Of a stretch of DNA of 64,000 bases, positions 33,341-41,439 are shown one piece after another. The position numbers were made by a program, and so were the translations under genes. This DNA is from Burkholderia sp. WP9. Its GTDB lineage: Bacteria; Pseudomonadota; Gammaproteobacteria; Burkholderiales; Burkholderiaceae. Every line of letters starts with the position of its first letter. The stretch's first letter is position 1. The notes below the pieces were generated by a model. That model saw nothing but the letters and a program-made list of their open reading frames with translations, searched no databases and was not told the origin of the DNA. The DNA lies in assembly GCF_900104795.1 (NCBI RefSeq), contig NZ_FNTG01000002.1, positions 620,001-684,000 on the forward strand. The letters are read 5' to 3'.

Positions 33341-35972
33341 GGTGTTTCTCGAGCTCGACCAGAACGAACACCACACTGGAGAGCAGAACACACATTGCCA
33401 GCTCAGTCATATTAAGCGCGGTCGTCCGGAAAACGGTGTTCAACATGGGTACATAGATCGTCGCCAGTTGAAGCGCAAAGGTGAGCAGCACCGCGCCCAC
33501 AAGGGGCATGTTTGAACGCGCTCCCCGCGCGAAAAACGACGCTTGCTCCGATCGGATGGCAAGTACGTGCCCCATCTGGGAGAGCGTGAGCACCGTAAAG
33601 GTCATGGTCTGCCAATGTGCCGAAGCGACGTGAATGGCGTATGCCTGCGTGAGCAGCGTGACACCGGCCATTGCGAGCCCAACCCATACGATGTGCTGCC
33701 ACATGCCGCGGGCAAAGACGCTTTCCCCTGGGGGCCGTGGTGGCCGTAGCATGACGCCCTTCTCCGCCGGTTCGGCCGCCAGTGCCAGCCCCGGCAGTCC
33801 ATCGGTGACCAGGTTAATCCACAGGATGTGTATGGGAAGCAAGGGAATCGGCAGGCCGAGAAAAGGCGCGAGAAAAATAGTCCATATCTCGGCCGAATTG
33901 CACGTCAAGGCGTAGCGAATGAACTTGCGTACATTATCGAAGATTCGCCGCCCCTCTTCGACGGCACCGACGATGGTGGCGAAGTTGTCGTCCAGCAGCA
34001 CGATACTGGCCGCATCCCGCGCAACATCGGTGCCCTTTTTCCCCATCGCAATGCCGATATCCGCGCCGGCGAGCGCCGGCGCGTCGTTCACGCCATCACC
34101 GGTCATCGCGACGAACTGGCCATGCGCCCGAACGGCCTCGACGATCCTGATTTTTTGCGCCGGGTCCACCCGGGCAAACACGCGGGTATGCACAACCTGC
34201 GCGACTAGCGCTTCATCCGTGAGTCGACTGAGTTCCTGGCCGGTCAACACGGTGTCCCCGGGGGCGAGAATGCCAAGTTCGCGGGCGATAGCACACGCGG
34301 TTACAGGGTGATCCCCCGTGACCATTACGGGTGTGATCCCTGCCGATCTGCAAGCCTTGACTGCCTGCCGTACGTCGGGCCGCGGCGGATCACGCATGCC
34401 AGCCAGGCCAAGCAAAGTGAGGCCGCATTCGATTTCTTCTATATCGTGACCGGCAGGCAGACTGTCCCACTTCCGGCTCGCGACGGCGAGTACACGAAGA
34501 CCACTATCCGCCATCGCCTCCGCCGCCGCCAGCACGCGTTCGTGGTCCACAGCGACCATCCCATGATCTGACAGGGACGCGTTGCAACGTTCAATGACCG
34601 TCTCCGGTGCGCCCTTCGTGTAAGCAATAAATCCGGTTCCGCTGCGGTGAATCGTTGTCATCCGCTTGCGATCGGAGTCAAACGGGAACTCCAGGAAGCG
34701 CGGGCTCGTGACTTCGAGCGCGCTCTTGTCGAAGCCAGCGTCAGCGGCCACTCTCCACAACGCAACCTCGGTCGGATCGCCTGCGACCTCCCCGCCCGCA
34801 GCGCGGCTAACGTTGTTGCATAACGCCAATGCCTCCAGCAAGCATCTCGTAACGGGCCTTTTTGTATCGAACGATGCGATGGGTAACCGCACGCCATCAG
34901 CGTAGAGCTCAGTTGTGCACATCTCGTTCAGGGTCAATGTGCCAGTCTTGTCGGTACAGATCCAGCTCACGGACCCCAAGGTTTCGACCGCAGGCAAACG
35001 TCGCACCAGGGCATTGTGTCGTGCCATATTGCGCGCACCAAGGGCAAGCATCACGGTCACCACTGCGGGTAAAGCTTCAGGGATAGCGGCGACGGCAAGA
35101 CTCAGGCTCGTGAGAAGCATGAGCAGCACTGGCTCGCCCCGCAGCACACCTGTCGCAAAGATGATCGCGCAGATCACAAGAATCATCATGGCCAACCGGC
35201 GCCCAAACGCTGCAAGACGCTTTTGCAGCGGCGTCTGGACTACAGGTGCCGCTTCGATCATCCCGGCGATCTTGCCGAGTTCGGTGGCCATGCCGGTAGC
35301 AACGGCAATACCTCGTGCTCGACCGTAGGTGACAACAGTGCCCTTGAAAGCCATATTTGTCCGGTCGGCGAGTTGTAGCGAAGCGTCGTCAAGCGACGCG
35401 GTGCCCTTCTCTGCCGGCACCGACTCCCCAGTGAGAACTGCTTCGGCGATCTTCAGCCCGGACGCCTCGGCAAGACGAAGATCGACGGGAACGGTAGAAC
35501 CGGTATCCAGCAAAACGACGTCGCCCTGCACAATGCCCGATGCCGGAACCGTTTGACATTCGCCTTCGCGAATGACTGTCGCCTGCAACCTGGCGAGTTG
35601 TGCGAGCGACGCCATCACACGCTCGGCGCGATAGTCCTGGATGAAGCCGACTGTGCCGTTAAGCAACACGATCGCGACGATCACGAGCGCGTCCGCAGCC
35701 TCGCCGATCAGGCCCGACGCGAGAGCCGCCGCCAACAGAGCGACGATCATGAAGTCCTTGAACTGACAGATCAGCATGTCAAGGACGCCCCGGCGCCGCT
35801 GCTCACGAATCTCGTTCGGCCCGTCTTTGGCGAGGCGCCGGTGCGCCTCTGCCAGTGTCAGGCCATGCTCGCAATCGGTGCCCAGTTGCATGGCGATGGC
35901 CGCGACCTGCATTGCGTGCCATGTGTTGGAACCCTCCGCCCCAGGGCAAATCGTGCGCGTCGGAGTCAACAT
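33312..35972 (-). CDS. P2-type cation-transporting ATPase (SERCA/MgtA-like)
   Basis: 886-residue P-type ATPase. A cation_ATPase_N domain is at about 18-85, the A-domain TGES loop at 181-184, the M4 ion-binding turn IPEALP at 297-302, phosphorylated Asp341 in DKTGTLT, and KGAPE and TGDGVNDAPAL are in the N/P domains. M6 reads WINLVTDGLPGLALA, followed by the cation_ATPase_C helices. The M4/M6 residues fit Ca2+ or another divalent or monovalent ion rather than heavy metals. ATG at 35972 follows AAGGA at 8 bases; earlier in-frame starts exist at 36011 and 36029. Its end overlaps apbE by 29 bases (convergent). An FNR-type box lies 90 bases upstream. Confidence 0.92.
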   Translation of the reverse strand: MLTPTRTICPGAEGSNTWHAMQVAAIAMQLGTDCEHGLTLAEAHRRLAKDGPNEIREQRRRGVLDMLICQFKDFMIVALLAAALASGLIGEAADALVIVAIVLLNGTVGFIQDYRAERVMASLAQLARLQATVIREGECQTVPASGIVQGDVVLLDTGSTVPVDLRLAEASGLKIAEAVLTGESVPAEKGTASLDDASLQLADRTNMAFKGTVVTYGRARGIAVATGMATELGKIAGMIEAAPVVQTPLQKRLAAFGRRLAMMILVICAIIFATGVLRGEPVLLMLLTSLSLAVAAIPEALPAVVTVMLALGARNMARHNALVRRLPAVETLGSVSWICTDKTGTLTLNEMCTTELYADGVRLPIASFDTKRPVTRCLLEALALCNNVSRAAGGEVAGDPTEVALWRVAADAGFDKSALEVTSPRFLEFPFDSDRKRMTTIHRSGTGFIAYTKGAPETVIERCNASLSDHGMVAVDHERVLAAAEAMADSGLRVLAVASRKWDSLPAGHDIEEIECGLTLLGLAGMRDPPRPDVRQAVKACRSAGITPVMVTGDHPVTACAIARELGILAPGDTVLTGQELSRLTDEALVAQVVHTRVFARVDPAQKIRIVEAVRAHGQFVAMTGDGVNDAPALAGADIGIAMGKKGTDVARDAASIVLLDDNFATIVGAVEEGRRIFDNVRKFIRYALTCNSAEIWTIFLAPFLGLPIPLLPIHILWINLVTDGLPGLALAAEPAEKGVMLRPPRPPGESVFARGMWQHIVWVGLAMAGVTLLTQAYAIHVASAHWQTMTFTVLTLSQMGHVLAIRSEQASFFARGARSNMPLVGAVLLTFALQLATIYVPMLNTVFRTTALNMTELAMCVLLSSVVFVLVELEKHLIRRGLLYR

Positions 35973-36061
35973 GGACCGATCCTTCTGTACGAGAGTCGAC
36001 GAACGTCGCATTGAAGCGGTACGCGGCAAGTGCCAGTATCGGTGCGGGTCAGACTCGCTGA

Positions 36062-36075
36062 TTGACCTTTATCAA
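36062..36075. promoter_or_regulatory. FNR/ANR-type box 1
   Basis: TTGACCTTTATCAA matches the FNR/ANR dyad TTGA-N6-TCAA (one change from TTGAT-N4-ATCAA). It is 90 bases upstream of the P-type ATPase and 121 bases upstream of the divergent AI-2E family gene, so it could serve either. Confidence 0.65.
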
Positions 36076-36195
36076 GCAGTACCGTGCGGGTAGCGACAGA
36101 TCATATGGTCTCCGGTCTCGCATCTGGATGCATTGTTTCGGCCTGCGATGACTGCCCGGATACAGAAACGCCGAATCCACGAACGGGAGCGCTCA

Positions 36196-37275
36196 ATGCG
36201 ATCGGGAAAGCATGTCGTGCTAGCACTGCTTCTGGCTGGTCTGGTAGCTTTGGGGTTCATGGTTCTGCGCCCTTTTCTAGTTCCGGTCGCGTGGGCGCTG
36301 ATTATTTCGTATGTCACCTGGCCCGCCTACAGCCGTTTGCGACGCCTGCTCCGCGAAAGCGCGGGTACTAGCGCGCTGCTGATGACCCTTCTCCTGACGT
36401 GTGCGTGCATACTGCCAGTCGTCTGGCTGATGAAGCCGTTGACAGAAGATCTAACGGACGCCAGCCGGGCTATCGTCGCCTACTTCTCCGATCGTCCTCG
36501 CGACTTACCCGATTTTCTGGCGCGCATCCCCTGGATCGGGTCCTCGTTGCAGGCGTTTCTCGATCATGTGGAGATTGATCCCCCTGCCATCCGCTCCCAA
36601 CTCTCAGGATGGGCGAATCGCTGGACAAGCGAAATTGGTGACCTCCTCGGAAGTGCGGCCCGGAACGCCACAAAGCTGGGGTTTGCTCTCGTGACGCTGT
36701 TTTTTGCGTATCGCGATGGAGAAAGTCTCCTGAATCAGATACGGCAGGCTTTGCGGCCTTTCCTTGGCGAGCGCCTTGACGACTATCTCACCGCGATCGG
36801 CAGCATGACCCGATCCGTCGTCTACGGCATTGTGCTGACAGCAATCGCGCAGGCAGTGTTGGCCGGGCTGGGTTACTGGGCCGCAGGCGTAACTGCGCCC
36901 GTCACGCTGGCAGGGATCACTGCTCTCGTAGCATTGATTCCTTTTGGCACGCCATTGGTATGGGTGCCGGTGGCGGTCGGCCTTCTATTTGCGGGCCGCA
37001 CGGTGGCCGGAGTCGGGTTATTGCTCTGGGGAATGCTGGTCATTAGCTGGGTAGACAATCTGATAAGGCCGTTTGTGATTAGCAGCAGCGCACGCATTCC
37101 ATTTCTGCTCGTCATGTTTGGTGTGCTTGGTGGACTCGCCGCATTCGGTCTGATCGGATTGTTCCTTGGGCCCGCCATACTGGCTGTTCTGATGGCGCTG
37201 TGGCGCGAATGGCAGACAGAGGCGACACGGCAACAGGTGCGGCAACCGGTTCAGCGGAATGACATACCTAAGTAG
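36196..37275 (+). CDS. AI-2E/PerM family transporter
   Basis: 359-residue polytopic membrane protein of the AI-2E exporter-like (PerM, UPF0118) family: VPVAWALIISYVTWPAYSRLRRLL at the start, central soluble segment, then FALVTLFFAYRDGESLL and the C-terminal DNLIRPFVISSSARIPFLLVMFGVLGGLAAFGLIGLFLGPAI, which is the family signature. Members have been linked to AI-2 export or Na+/H+ exchange; substrate is not deducible. ATG at 36196 is preceded by GGGAG at 7 bases. It shares a 223-bp divergent region with the ATPase gene. Confidence 0.9.
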   Translation: MRSGKHVVLALLLAGLVALGFMVLRPFLVPVAWALIISYVTWPAYSRLRRLLRESAGTSALLMTLLLTCACILPVVWLMKPLTEDLTDASRAIVAYFSDRPRDLPDFLARIPWIGSSLQAFLDHVEIDPPAIRSQLSGWANRWTSEIGDLLGSAARNATKLGFALVTLFFAYRDGESLLNQIRQALRPFLGERLDDYLTAIGSMTRSVVYGIVLTAIAQAVLAGLGYWAAGVTAPVTLAGITALVALIPFGTPLVWVPVAVGLLFAGRTVAGVGLLLWGMLVISWVDNLIRPFVISSSARIPFLLVMFGVLGGLAAFGLIGLFLGPAILAVLMALWREWQTEATRQQVRQPVQRNDIPK

Positions 37276-37364
37276 TGGATCGCCAGCGGTGCTGGCACGA
37301 GCTTATCCAATCGGAACACAAGTAAATCATTTCGCCCAAGCTTTCACCGCGACCGGAGCCTGTT

Positions 37365-38315
37365 TCAGGCTTCGATCGGGCGGACGAGCAACACCGGCAC
37401 GTGGGTGATACGCAGTACGCGGCTCGCCACGCTACCCAGCAGCCAGCGCGAGATACCACGCCGGCCGTGTGTGCCCATGACGACCAGATCGGCGTTCCAA
37501 TGATCTGCCTCCCTCACGATGGCGTGGGGCACATCGTCGCCGGTTCTTTCCGTGCTGATCATCGCGGATTCCGCCTCGATTCGTAATCCGGCCAGCAACT
37601 CCGCTGCCGCCGCAAGTGCTGCATTGCCCTCTTTGACAAGTGCATCTTCAAGCAGAGGAAGTGGCACAAAATCGCTCATCCTCACCGCCTGATCAAGAAT
37701 ATTTACGATACGCAAGGACGTCTGCTTCGTGGCGAGTTTTAATCCGTATCGAAGCGCATGCCGCGATGGTGAGCTACCGTCGACGGCGAAGAGCATTCGC
37801 TTCGGACCGCCGCAGGTATCTCTTTCATAAGAAGCTGGAACAACTAGAATCGAGCACGGGCAGATTCGCGCCAGAGGTTCAGAGACTGTTCCTTCCAGCC
37901 AGCGTAGCAGCCGACGGTTCTGTCGGGTGCCAACCACGAGGAGATCGGCTCGCCACGTCCGCGCTGCTTCAAGCAGTGCGTAGGCTAGATCCCGACCCTG
38001 CATGGAAAGATCGATCACCTCCGTGTCGACAACCGTCTCGCCGCTCGAAAATATGCTCTGTGCCTGAGTGACCGCATCCGCGGCACCGCGCAGCAACTCG
38101 TCGCGCACCGGGCTAAGATCCACTCCGACAAGTGGATCCAACGGGATCAGCCTGCGTGGATCTTCAGCCACACTGATGATTCGCACGTGTGCCCCTGGCG
38201 CCGCAATGCCTTGAACATAGGCCGCAGCGCGCAAAGAGGCGGGCGAAGCGTCTACAGCAATGAGAATGCGACCGACTTCGTCGTGATCGTGGAGGGTTGA
38301 ACTGGTAGTGCTCAT
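37365..38315 (-). CDS. Universal stress protein with two tandem UspA domains
   Basis: 316-residue protein. Domain 1 is at about 15-158 (RILIAVDASPASLRAA ... VVGTRQNRRLLRWLEGTVSEPLARICPCSILVV) and domain 2 at about 170-314 (RMLFAVDGSSPSRHAL ... VMGTHGRRGISRWLLGSVASRVLRITHVPVLLV). Domain 2 keeps the full G2xG9xGS nucleotide loop; domain 1 has it altered (GTRQNRRLLRWLEGT). ATG at 38315 follows GGAG at 8 bases. Tandem Usps commonly accompany low-oxygen regulons. Confidence 0.92.
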   Translation of the reverse strand: MSTTSSTLHDHDEVGRILIAVDASPASLRAAAYVQGIAAPGAHVRIISVAEDPRRLIPLDPLVGVDLSPVRDELLRGAADAVTQAQSIFSSGETVVDTEVIDLSMQGRDLAYALLEAARTWRADLLVVGTRQNRRLLRWLEGTVSEPLARICPCSILVVPASYERDTCGGPKRMLFAVDGSSPSRHALRYGLKLATKQTSLRIVNILDQAVRMSDFVPLPLLEDALVKEGNAALAAAAELLAGLRIEAESAMISTERTGDDVPHAIVREADHWNADLVVMGTHGRRGISRWLLGSVASRVLRITHVPVLLVRPIEA

Positions 38316-38887
38316 GACGAAGTCTCCAAGGTGTCCGCATGGTGGGTCCGATATGTTTCCTCAGACGGTTTGTCGAGCCTTCGCGCGCGACGACACTCTC
38401 ATGCGCCCTGCCCACGGGCTGTCCGGATAACAACGCCCCAGTACACTCTATTCGCCGGCTCATCCCCCAGATTGACCTGAATCAACCCATCCGCCCACGG
38501 GCTATCACTGTTGTTCGCAGCCGTCTGAACGGGACACTTCATGCCTCGCATTGCGGTTCGAACTCCAATAGCGAATGATTGCGCGCCCCGACGGACCATT
38601 CATTACGACCAATGCATTGCTCTGGCTGCGAACAGACATGATGAGCCTCCATCGCATTCGATCCGTTGGGCACACCGGTCGTCTTGACGCACGTCAATCT
38701 CTCATGGCGAACGAGTCCTATGCTCGATCCATAGCGACACAAATCACGCGCTGAAGTGAATATGTCGAGGAATACCGTACTCGTTGACCTTTTAACGCCT
38801 GCCAAGCCGGCTACGCACACGTAGTCGTTAGGTGCGCAGACCTGACTGTCATCGCGTCTGCCCTATACGACAAAGGCCCGATCGACC
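38316..38887. other. Long intergenic region with one FNR-type box
   Basis: 572 bases between the divergent tandem universal stress protein and acyl-CoA synthetase genes. No convincing gene was found; the only clear signal is the dyad at 38684-38697. Confidence 0.5.
38684..38697. promoter_or_regulatory. FNR/FixK-type box 2
   Basis: TTGACGCACGTCAA is a perfect dyad of the CRP/FNR-family form TTGAC-N4-GTCAA. It is 190 bases before the acyl-CoA synthetase and about 370 bases before the divergent universal stress protein gene. Confidence 0.55.
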
Positions 38888-40546
38888 ATGAAGTGCCCGA
38901 AAGCGATCGACGTTCCCTCGTCCGAACCGCCCGTCGCAGCTATCGATGCCAGAAGCGTTAGAACATTGCCTGAAATGTTCGAGGCTGCCTGTACGCGTTA
39001 CGCAGGACGCCCCGCGTTCAGTTCGTTCAATCACACGCTCGAATATCGGGACGTTGCGCTATATGCGCACCGCTTTTCCGCGTTTCTTGTCAACGAATTC
39101 AAACTTGCGCCGCTCGAGCGTGTCGCACTCATCTTGCCGAATGGCTTACCCTATGTGGTCGCCTTTTATGGCGTCCTCGACGCCGGGCTTGTCGTCGTCA
39201 ATATCAATCCGCTGGCTACGCCTCGTGAGATTCAGATCCAGCTCGCCACGGCAGCTGTTTCAGCGATCATCGTACTGGAAAACTTTGCCTGCAAACTGGA
39301 CGAAATCCTGGATGAGAATCAGGCGAAGGCTGTTATATCCGTCGCGGTGGGCGATCTGCTTCCGCTGCCCAGGCGCGCCGCAATGGATTTCGTACAGCAC
39401 GTTGTGCGTGACTCGATTCCGCCTGCAAAAAGGGAATACTGGACATTTAGTGCGGCCTTGTCGTGTCGGCATTCGATCGAGCGAGATCACATCCGCCCCA
39501 GTCTCGACGATGTCGCGCTGCTGCAATACACGGGAGGAACCACAGGCACTCCCAAGTGCGCGATGCTCACGCATCGCAACCTTAGCTCGAACGTCGCGCA
39601 GATTCGTGCATGGCTGGGTTCGGCGTTCTGTTCTACGCCTCAGACCATTCTCACACCGCTGCCACTCTTTCATATATTCGCGCTGACCGCCGGTCTGCTG
39701 ACGTTTGTTGAAATCGGCGGGCACAATGTGCTGGTGACGGATCCCCACGACCTTGCCGCGCTCGTCAGAACCATGCGCCACGCACGGCCCACCGCGCTGC
39801 TAGGCGTGAATACACTATTCAATGCCCTTTTCGCCGCACCGCATTTCGACGCTGTGGACTGGTCACACCTGCGTCTCGTGATCGGCGGCGGCGCAGCGAT
39901 TCAGGCTTCGGTTGCCGCGCGATGGCAGTCAGCAACGGGAGTGCCGATTATCGAAGGGTACGGGCTGACCGAAGCGTCGCCAGTCGTCTGCGTGAATCCG
40001 ATGGATGCAAAGCACTTTTCCGGATCGGTCGGTCATCCGTTGCCTTCAACCGAGGTTAGCATCCGTGACGACAACAACGCAGCTGTCGCCGCGGGTGTCA
40101 TCGGAGAAGTCTGGGTCCGGGGCCCGCAGGTCATGCGCGGCTACTGGATGAACCCCGTCGAGACCGCGGAAGTGATCTCGCCCGAGGGCTGGCTTCGCAC
40201 GGGGGACGTTGGTTATCTCACGCCCGCGCAGATGCTCGTCCTGGTGGACCGCAAGAAAGACGTGATCGTCGTGTCCGGTTTCAAGGTTTACCCCTCGGAC
40301 GTCGAAGCCGTGGTCTCCGCGCTTGCGGGTGTAAGCGCCGCTGCGGTAGTCGGCGTGCCGGATGAAAGGACCGGGCACGCCGTCAAACTATTCGTCGTCC
40401 GGTCCTCGGCGGATCTTACGGCCGCCGCCGTGCTGGAACACTGCCGCGCTAATCTGAGCGCCTACAAGGTTCCCCGGTCAATTGAATTCCGTGACACCTT
40501 GCCTCTGAACCAGCTCGGCAAGGTACTCCGCCGAACGTTAACCTGA
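38888..40546 (+). CDS. AMP-dependent acyl-CoA synthetase (FadD-like)
   Basis: 552-residue acyl-activating enzyme that makes acyl-CoA through an acyl-AMP intermediate. The P-loop-like signature LLQYTGGTTGTPKCAMLTHRN is near 212-232, YGLTEASP near 358, GWLRTGDVG near 436, the hinge DRKKDVIVVSGFKVYPSDVE near 455, and the catalytic Lys in QLGKVLRRTL at the C-terminus. Long-chain substrate is likely from the overall type but not certain. Near the ACP/ligase/acyltransferase gene that follows on the same strand, suggesting a joint role in making a lipid. Confidence 0.9.
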   Translation: MKCPKAIDVPSSEPPVAAIDARSVRTLPEMFEAACTRYAGRPAFSSFNHTLEYRDVALYAHRFSAFLVNEFKLAPLERVALILPNGLPYVVAFYGVLDAGLVVVNINPLATPREIQIQLATAAVSAIIVLENFACKLDEILDENQAKAVISVAVGDLLPLPRRAAMDFVQHVVRDSIPPAKREYWTFSAALSCRHSIERDHIRPSLDDVALLQYTGGTTGTPKCAMLTHRNLSSNVAQIRAWLGSAFCSTPQTILTPLPLFHIFALTAGLLTFVEIGGHNVLVTDPHDLAALVRTMRHARPTALLGVNTLFNALFAAPHFDAVDWSHLRLVIGGGAAIQASVAARWQSATGVPIIEGYGLTEASPVVCVNPMDAKHFSGSVGHPLPSTEVSIRDDNNAAVAAGVIGEVWVRGPQVMRGYWMNPVETAEVISPEGWLRTGDVGYLTPAQMLVLVDRKKDVIVVSGFKVYPSDVEAVVSALAGVSAAAVVGVPDERTGHAVKLFVVRSSADLTAAAVLEHCRANLSAYKVPRSIEFRDTLPLNQLGKVLRRTLT

Positions 40547-40610
40547 CCGAGCCAGGGATGCGATTGCATGGGTAACGGCGCGTGATTGCGCGCGAGGCGC
40601 AATTCAGCAA

Positions 40611-40624
40611 TTGACGACGATCAA
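40611..40624. promoter_or_regulatory. FNR/ANR-type box 3
   Basis: TTGACGACGATCAA matches TTGA-N6-TCAA, one base off the canonical FNR dyad. It lies 56 bases before the ATG at 40681 (23 bases before an alternative ATG at 40648), close enough to activate or block this transcript. Confidence 0.6.
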
Positions 40625-40680
40625 GCGCCCTCCTCCCCGTCGCGCCTATGCTGAAATCCCTACGGAAGCGGTCGTGCGAT

Positions 40681-41439
40681 ATGAACGAAGACGTTACCCG
40701 CCGCCGATCGAGCGACGCCCAACGGTTGCTCGATATAGCCGATGCTTTCGCCGCTGAAGTCGGCCCACGGGGATACAGGCCACATGGCGTCACGCTGAAC
40801 AGCGAGTTCGAACGTGACCTTGGCCTCGACAGTCTCGCGCGCACTGAACTGCTGGCTCGCATCGAGAAAACGCTCGGCGTGCATTTTCCGGTTGCGTTGT
40901 TCGAGCAGGCGAAGACGCCCGGTGATTTACTGCGTGCACTTGAAGGAGAAACATTGGGGCAACCGGGGTGCGCAATCGGCACCGCTGAGCTTCCAGCGCC
41001 GACCGACACCCTTGACCCGCCGATCGAAGCACAAACGCTGATCGAGGCATTGCAGTGGCACGTATCCCGGCGACCTGAACACACGCACATCGTATTTCTC
41101 GACGAGGAAGCGTCGCCACACACAATGACCTACTCGGCGCTGTACGAGGCGGCCCTACTGGTATCGAGCGGGTTGCACAGGCTCGGCGTGAACCCCGGCG
41201 ACACCGTCGCACTGATGTTGCCGACCGGTAACGACTATTTCGCCTGCTTTGCGGGAATCCTGCTTGCCGGCGCAGTAGTCGTGCCGGTGTATCCGCCTGT
41301 GCAATCGGCACGGATCGACGATCACCTGAAGCGACACGCGGCCATTCTGCTGGATGCGCGCTCACGCGTCATGATCGTGCCGTCACACGCACTCGTAGCA
41401 AGCCTTTCTGGCAAAGGCGCGGATACCGACGTTGCGTGA
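40681..41439 (+). CDS. N-terminal part of a frameshifted ACP-acyl/AMP ligase-acyltransferase: ACP domain and start of ligase
   Basis: 252 residues. An acyl carrier domain at about 5-85 has the phosphopantetheine site Ser in RDLGLDSLARTELLARI. Then follows the start of a fatty-acyl-AMP ligase (MTYSALYEAALLVSSGLHRLGVNPGDTVALMLPTGNDYFACFAGILLAGAVVVPVYPP). The frame ends abruptly at 41439 inside the ligase domain. Removing one T from CCTTTCTG at about 41403-41410 restores ...SLLAKARIPTLRE, joining seamlessly to the next frame. Either the gene is broken, the base is a sequencing error, or a +1 shift is used. An in-frame ATG at 40648 would add 11 residues. Confidence 0.8.
   Translation: MNEDVTRRRSSDAQRLLDIADAFAAEVGPRGYRPHGVTLNSEFERDLGLDSLARTELLARIEKTLGVHFPVALFEQAKTPGDLLRALEGETLGQPGCAIGTAELPAPTDTLDPPIEAQTLIEALQWHVSRRPEHTHIVFLDEEASPHTMTYSALYEAALLVSSGLHRLGVNPGDTVALMLPTGNDYFACFAGILLAGAVVVPVYPPVQSARIDDHLKRHAAILLDARSRVMIVPSHALVASLSGKGADTDVA

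Noticed and set aside
41403..41410. Programmed +1 frameshift like prfB
   Set aside because: CTT-T is present, but there is no in-frame stop at the slip site and no upstream Shine-Dalgarno stimulator; an indel is simpler.
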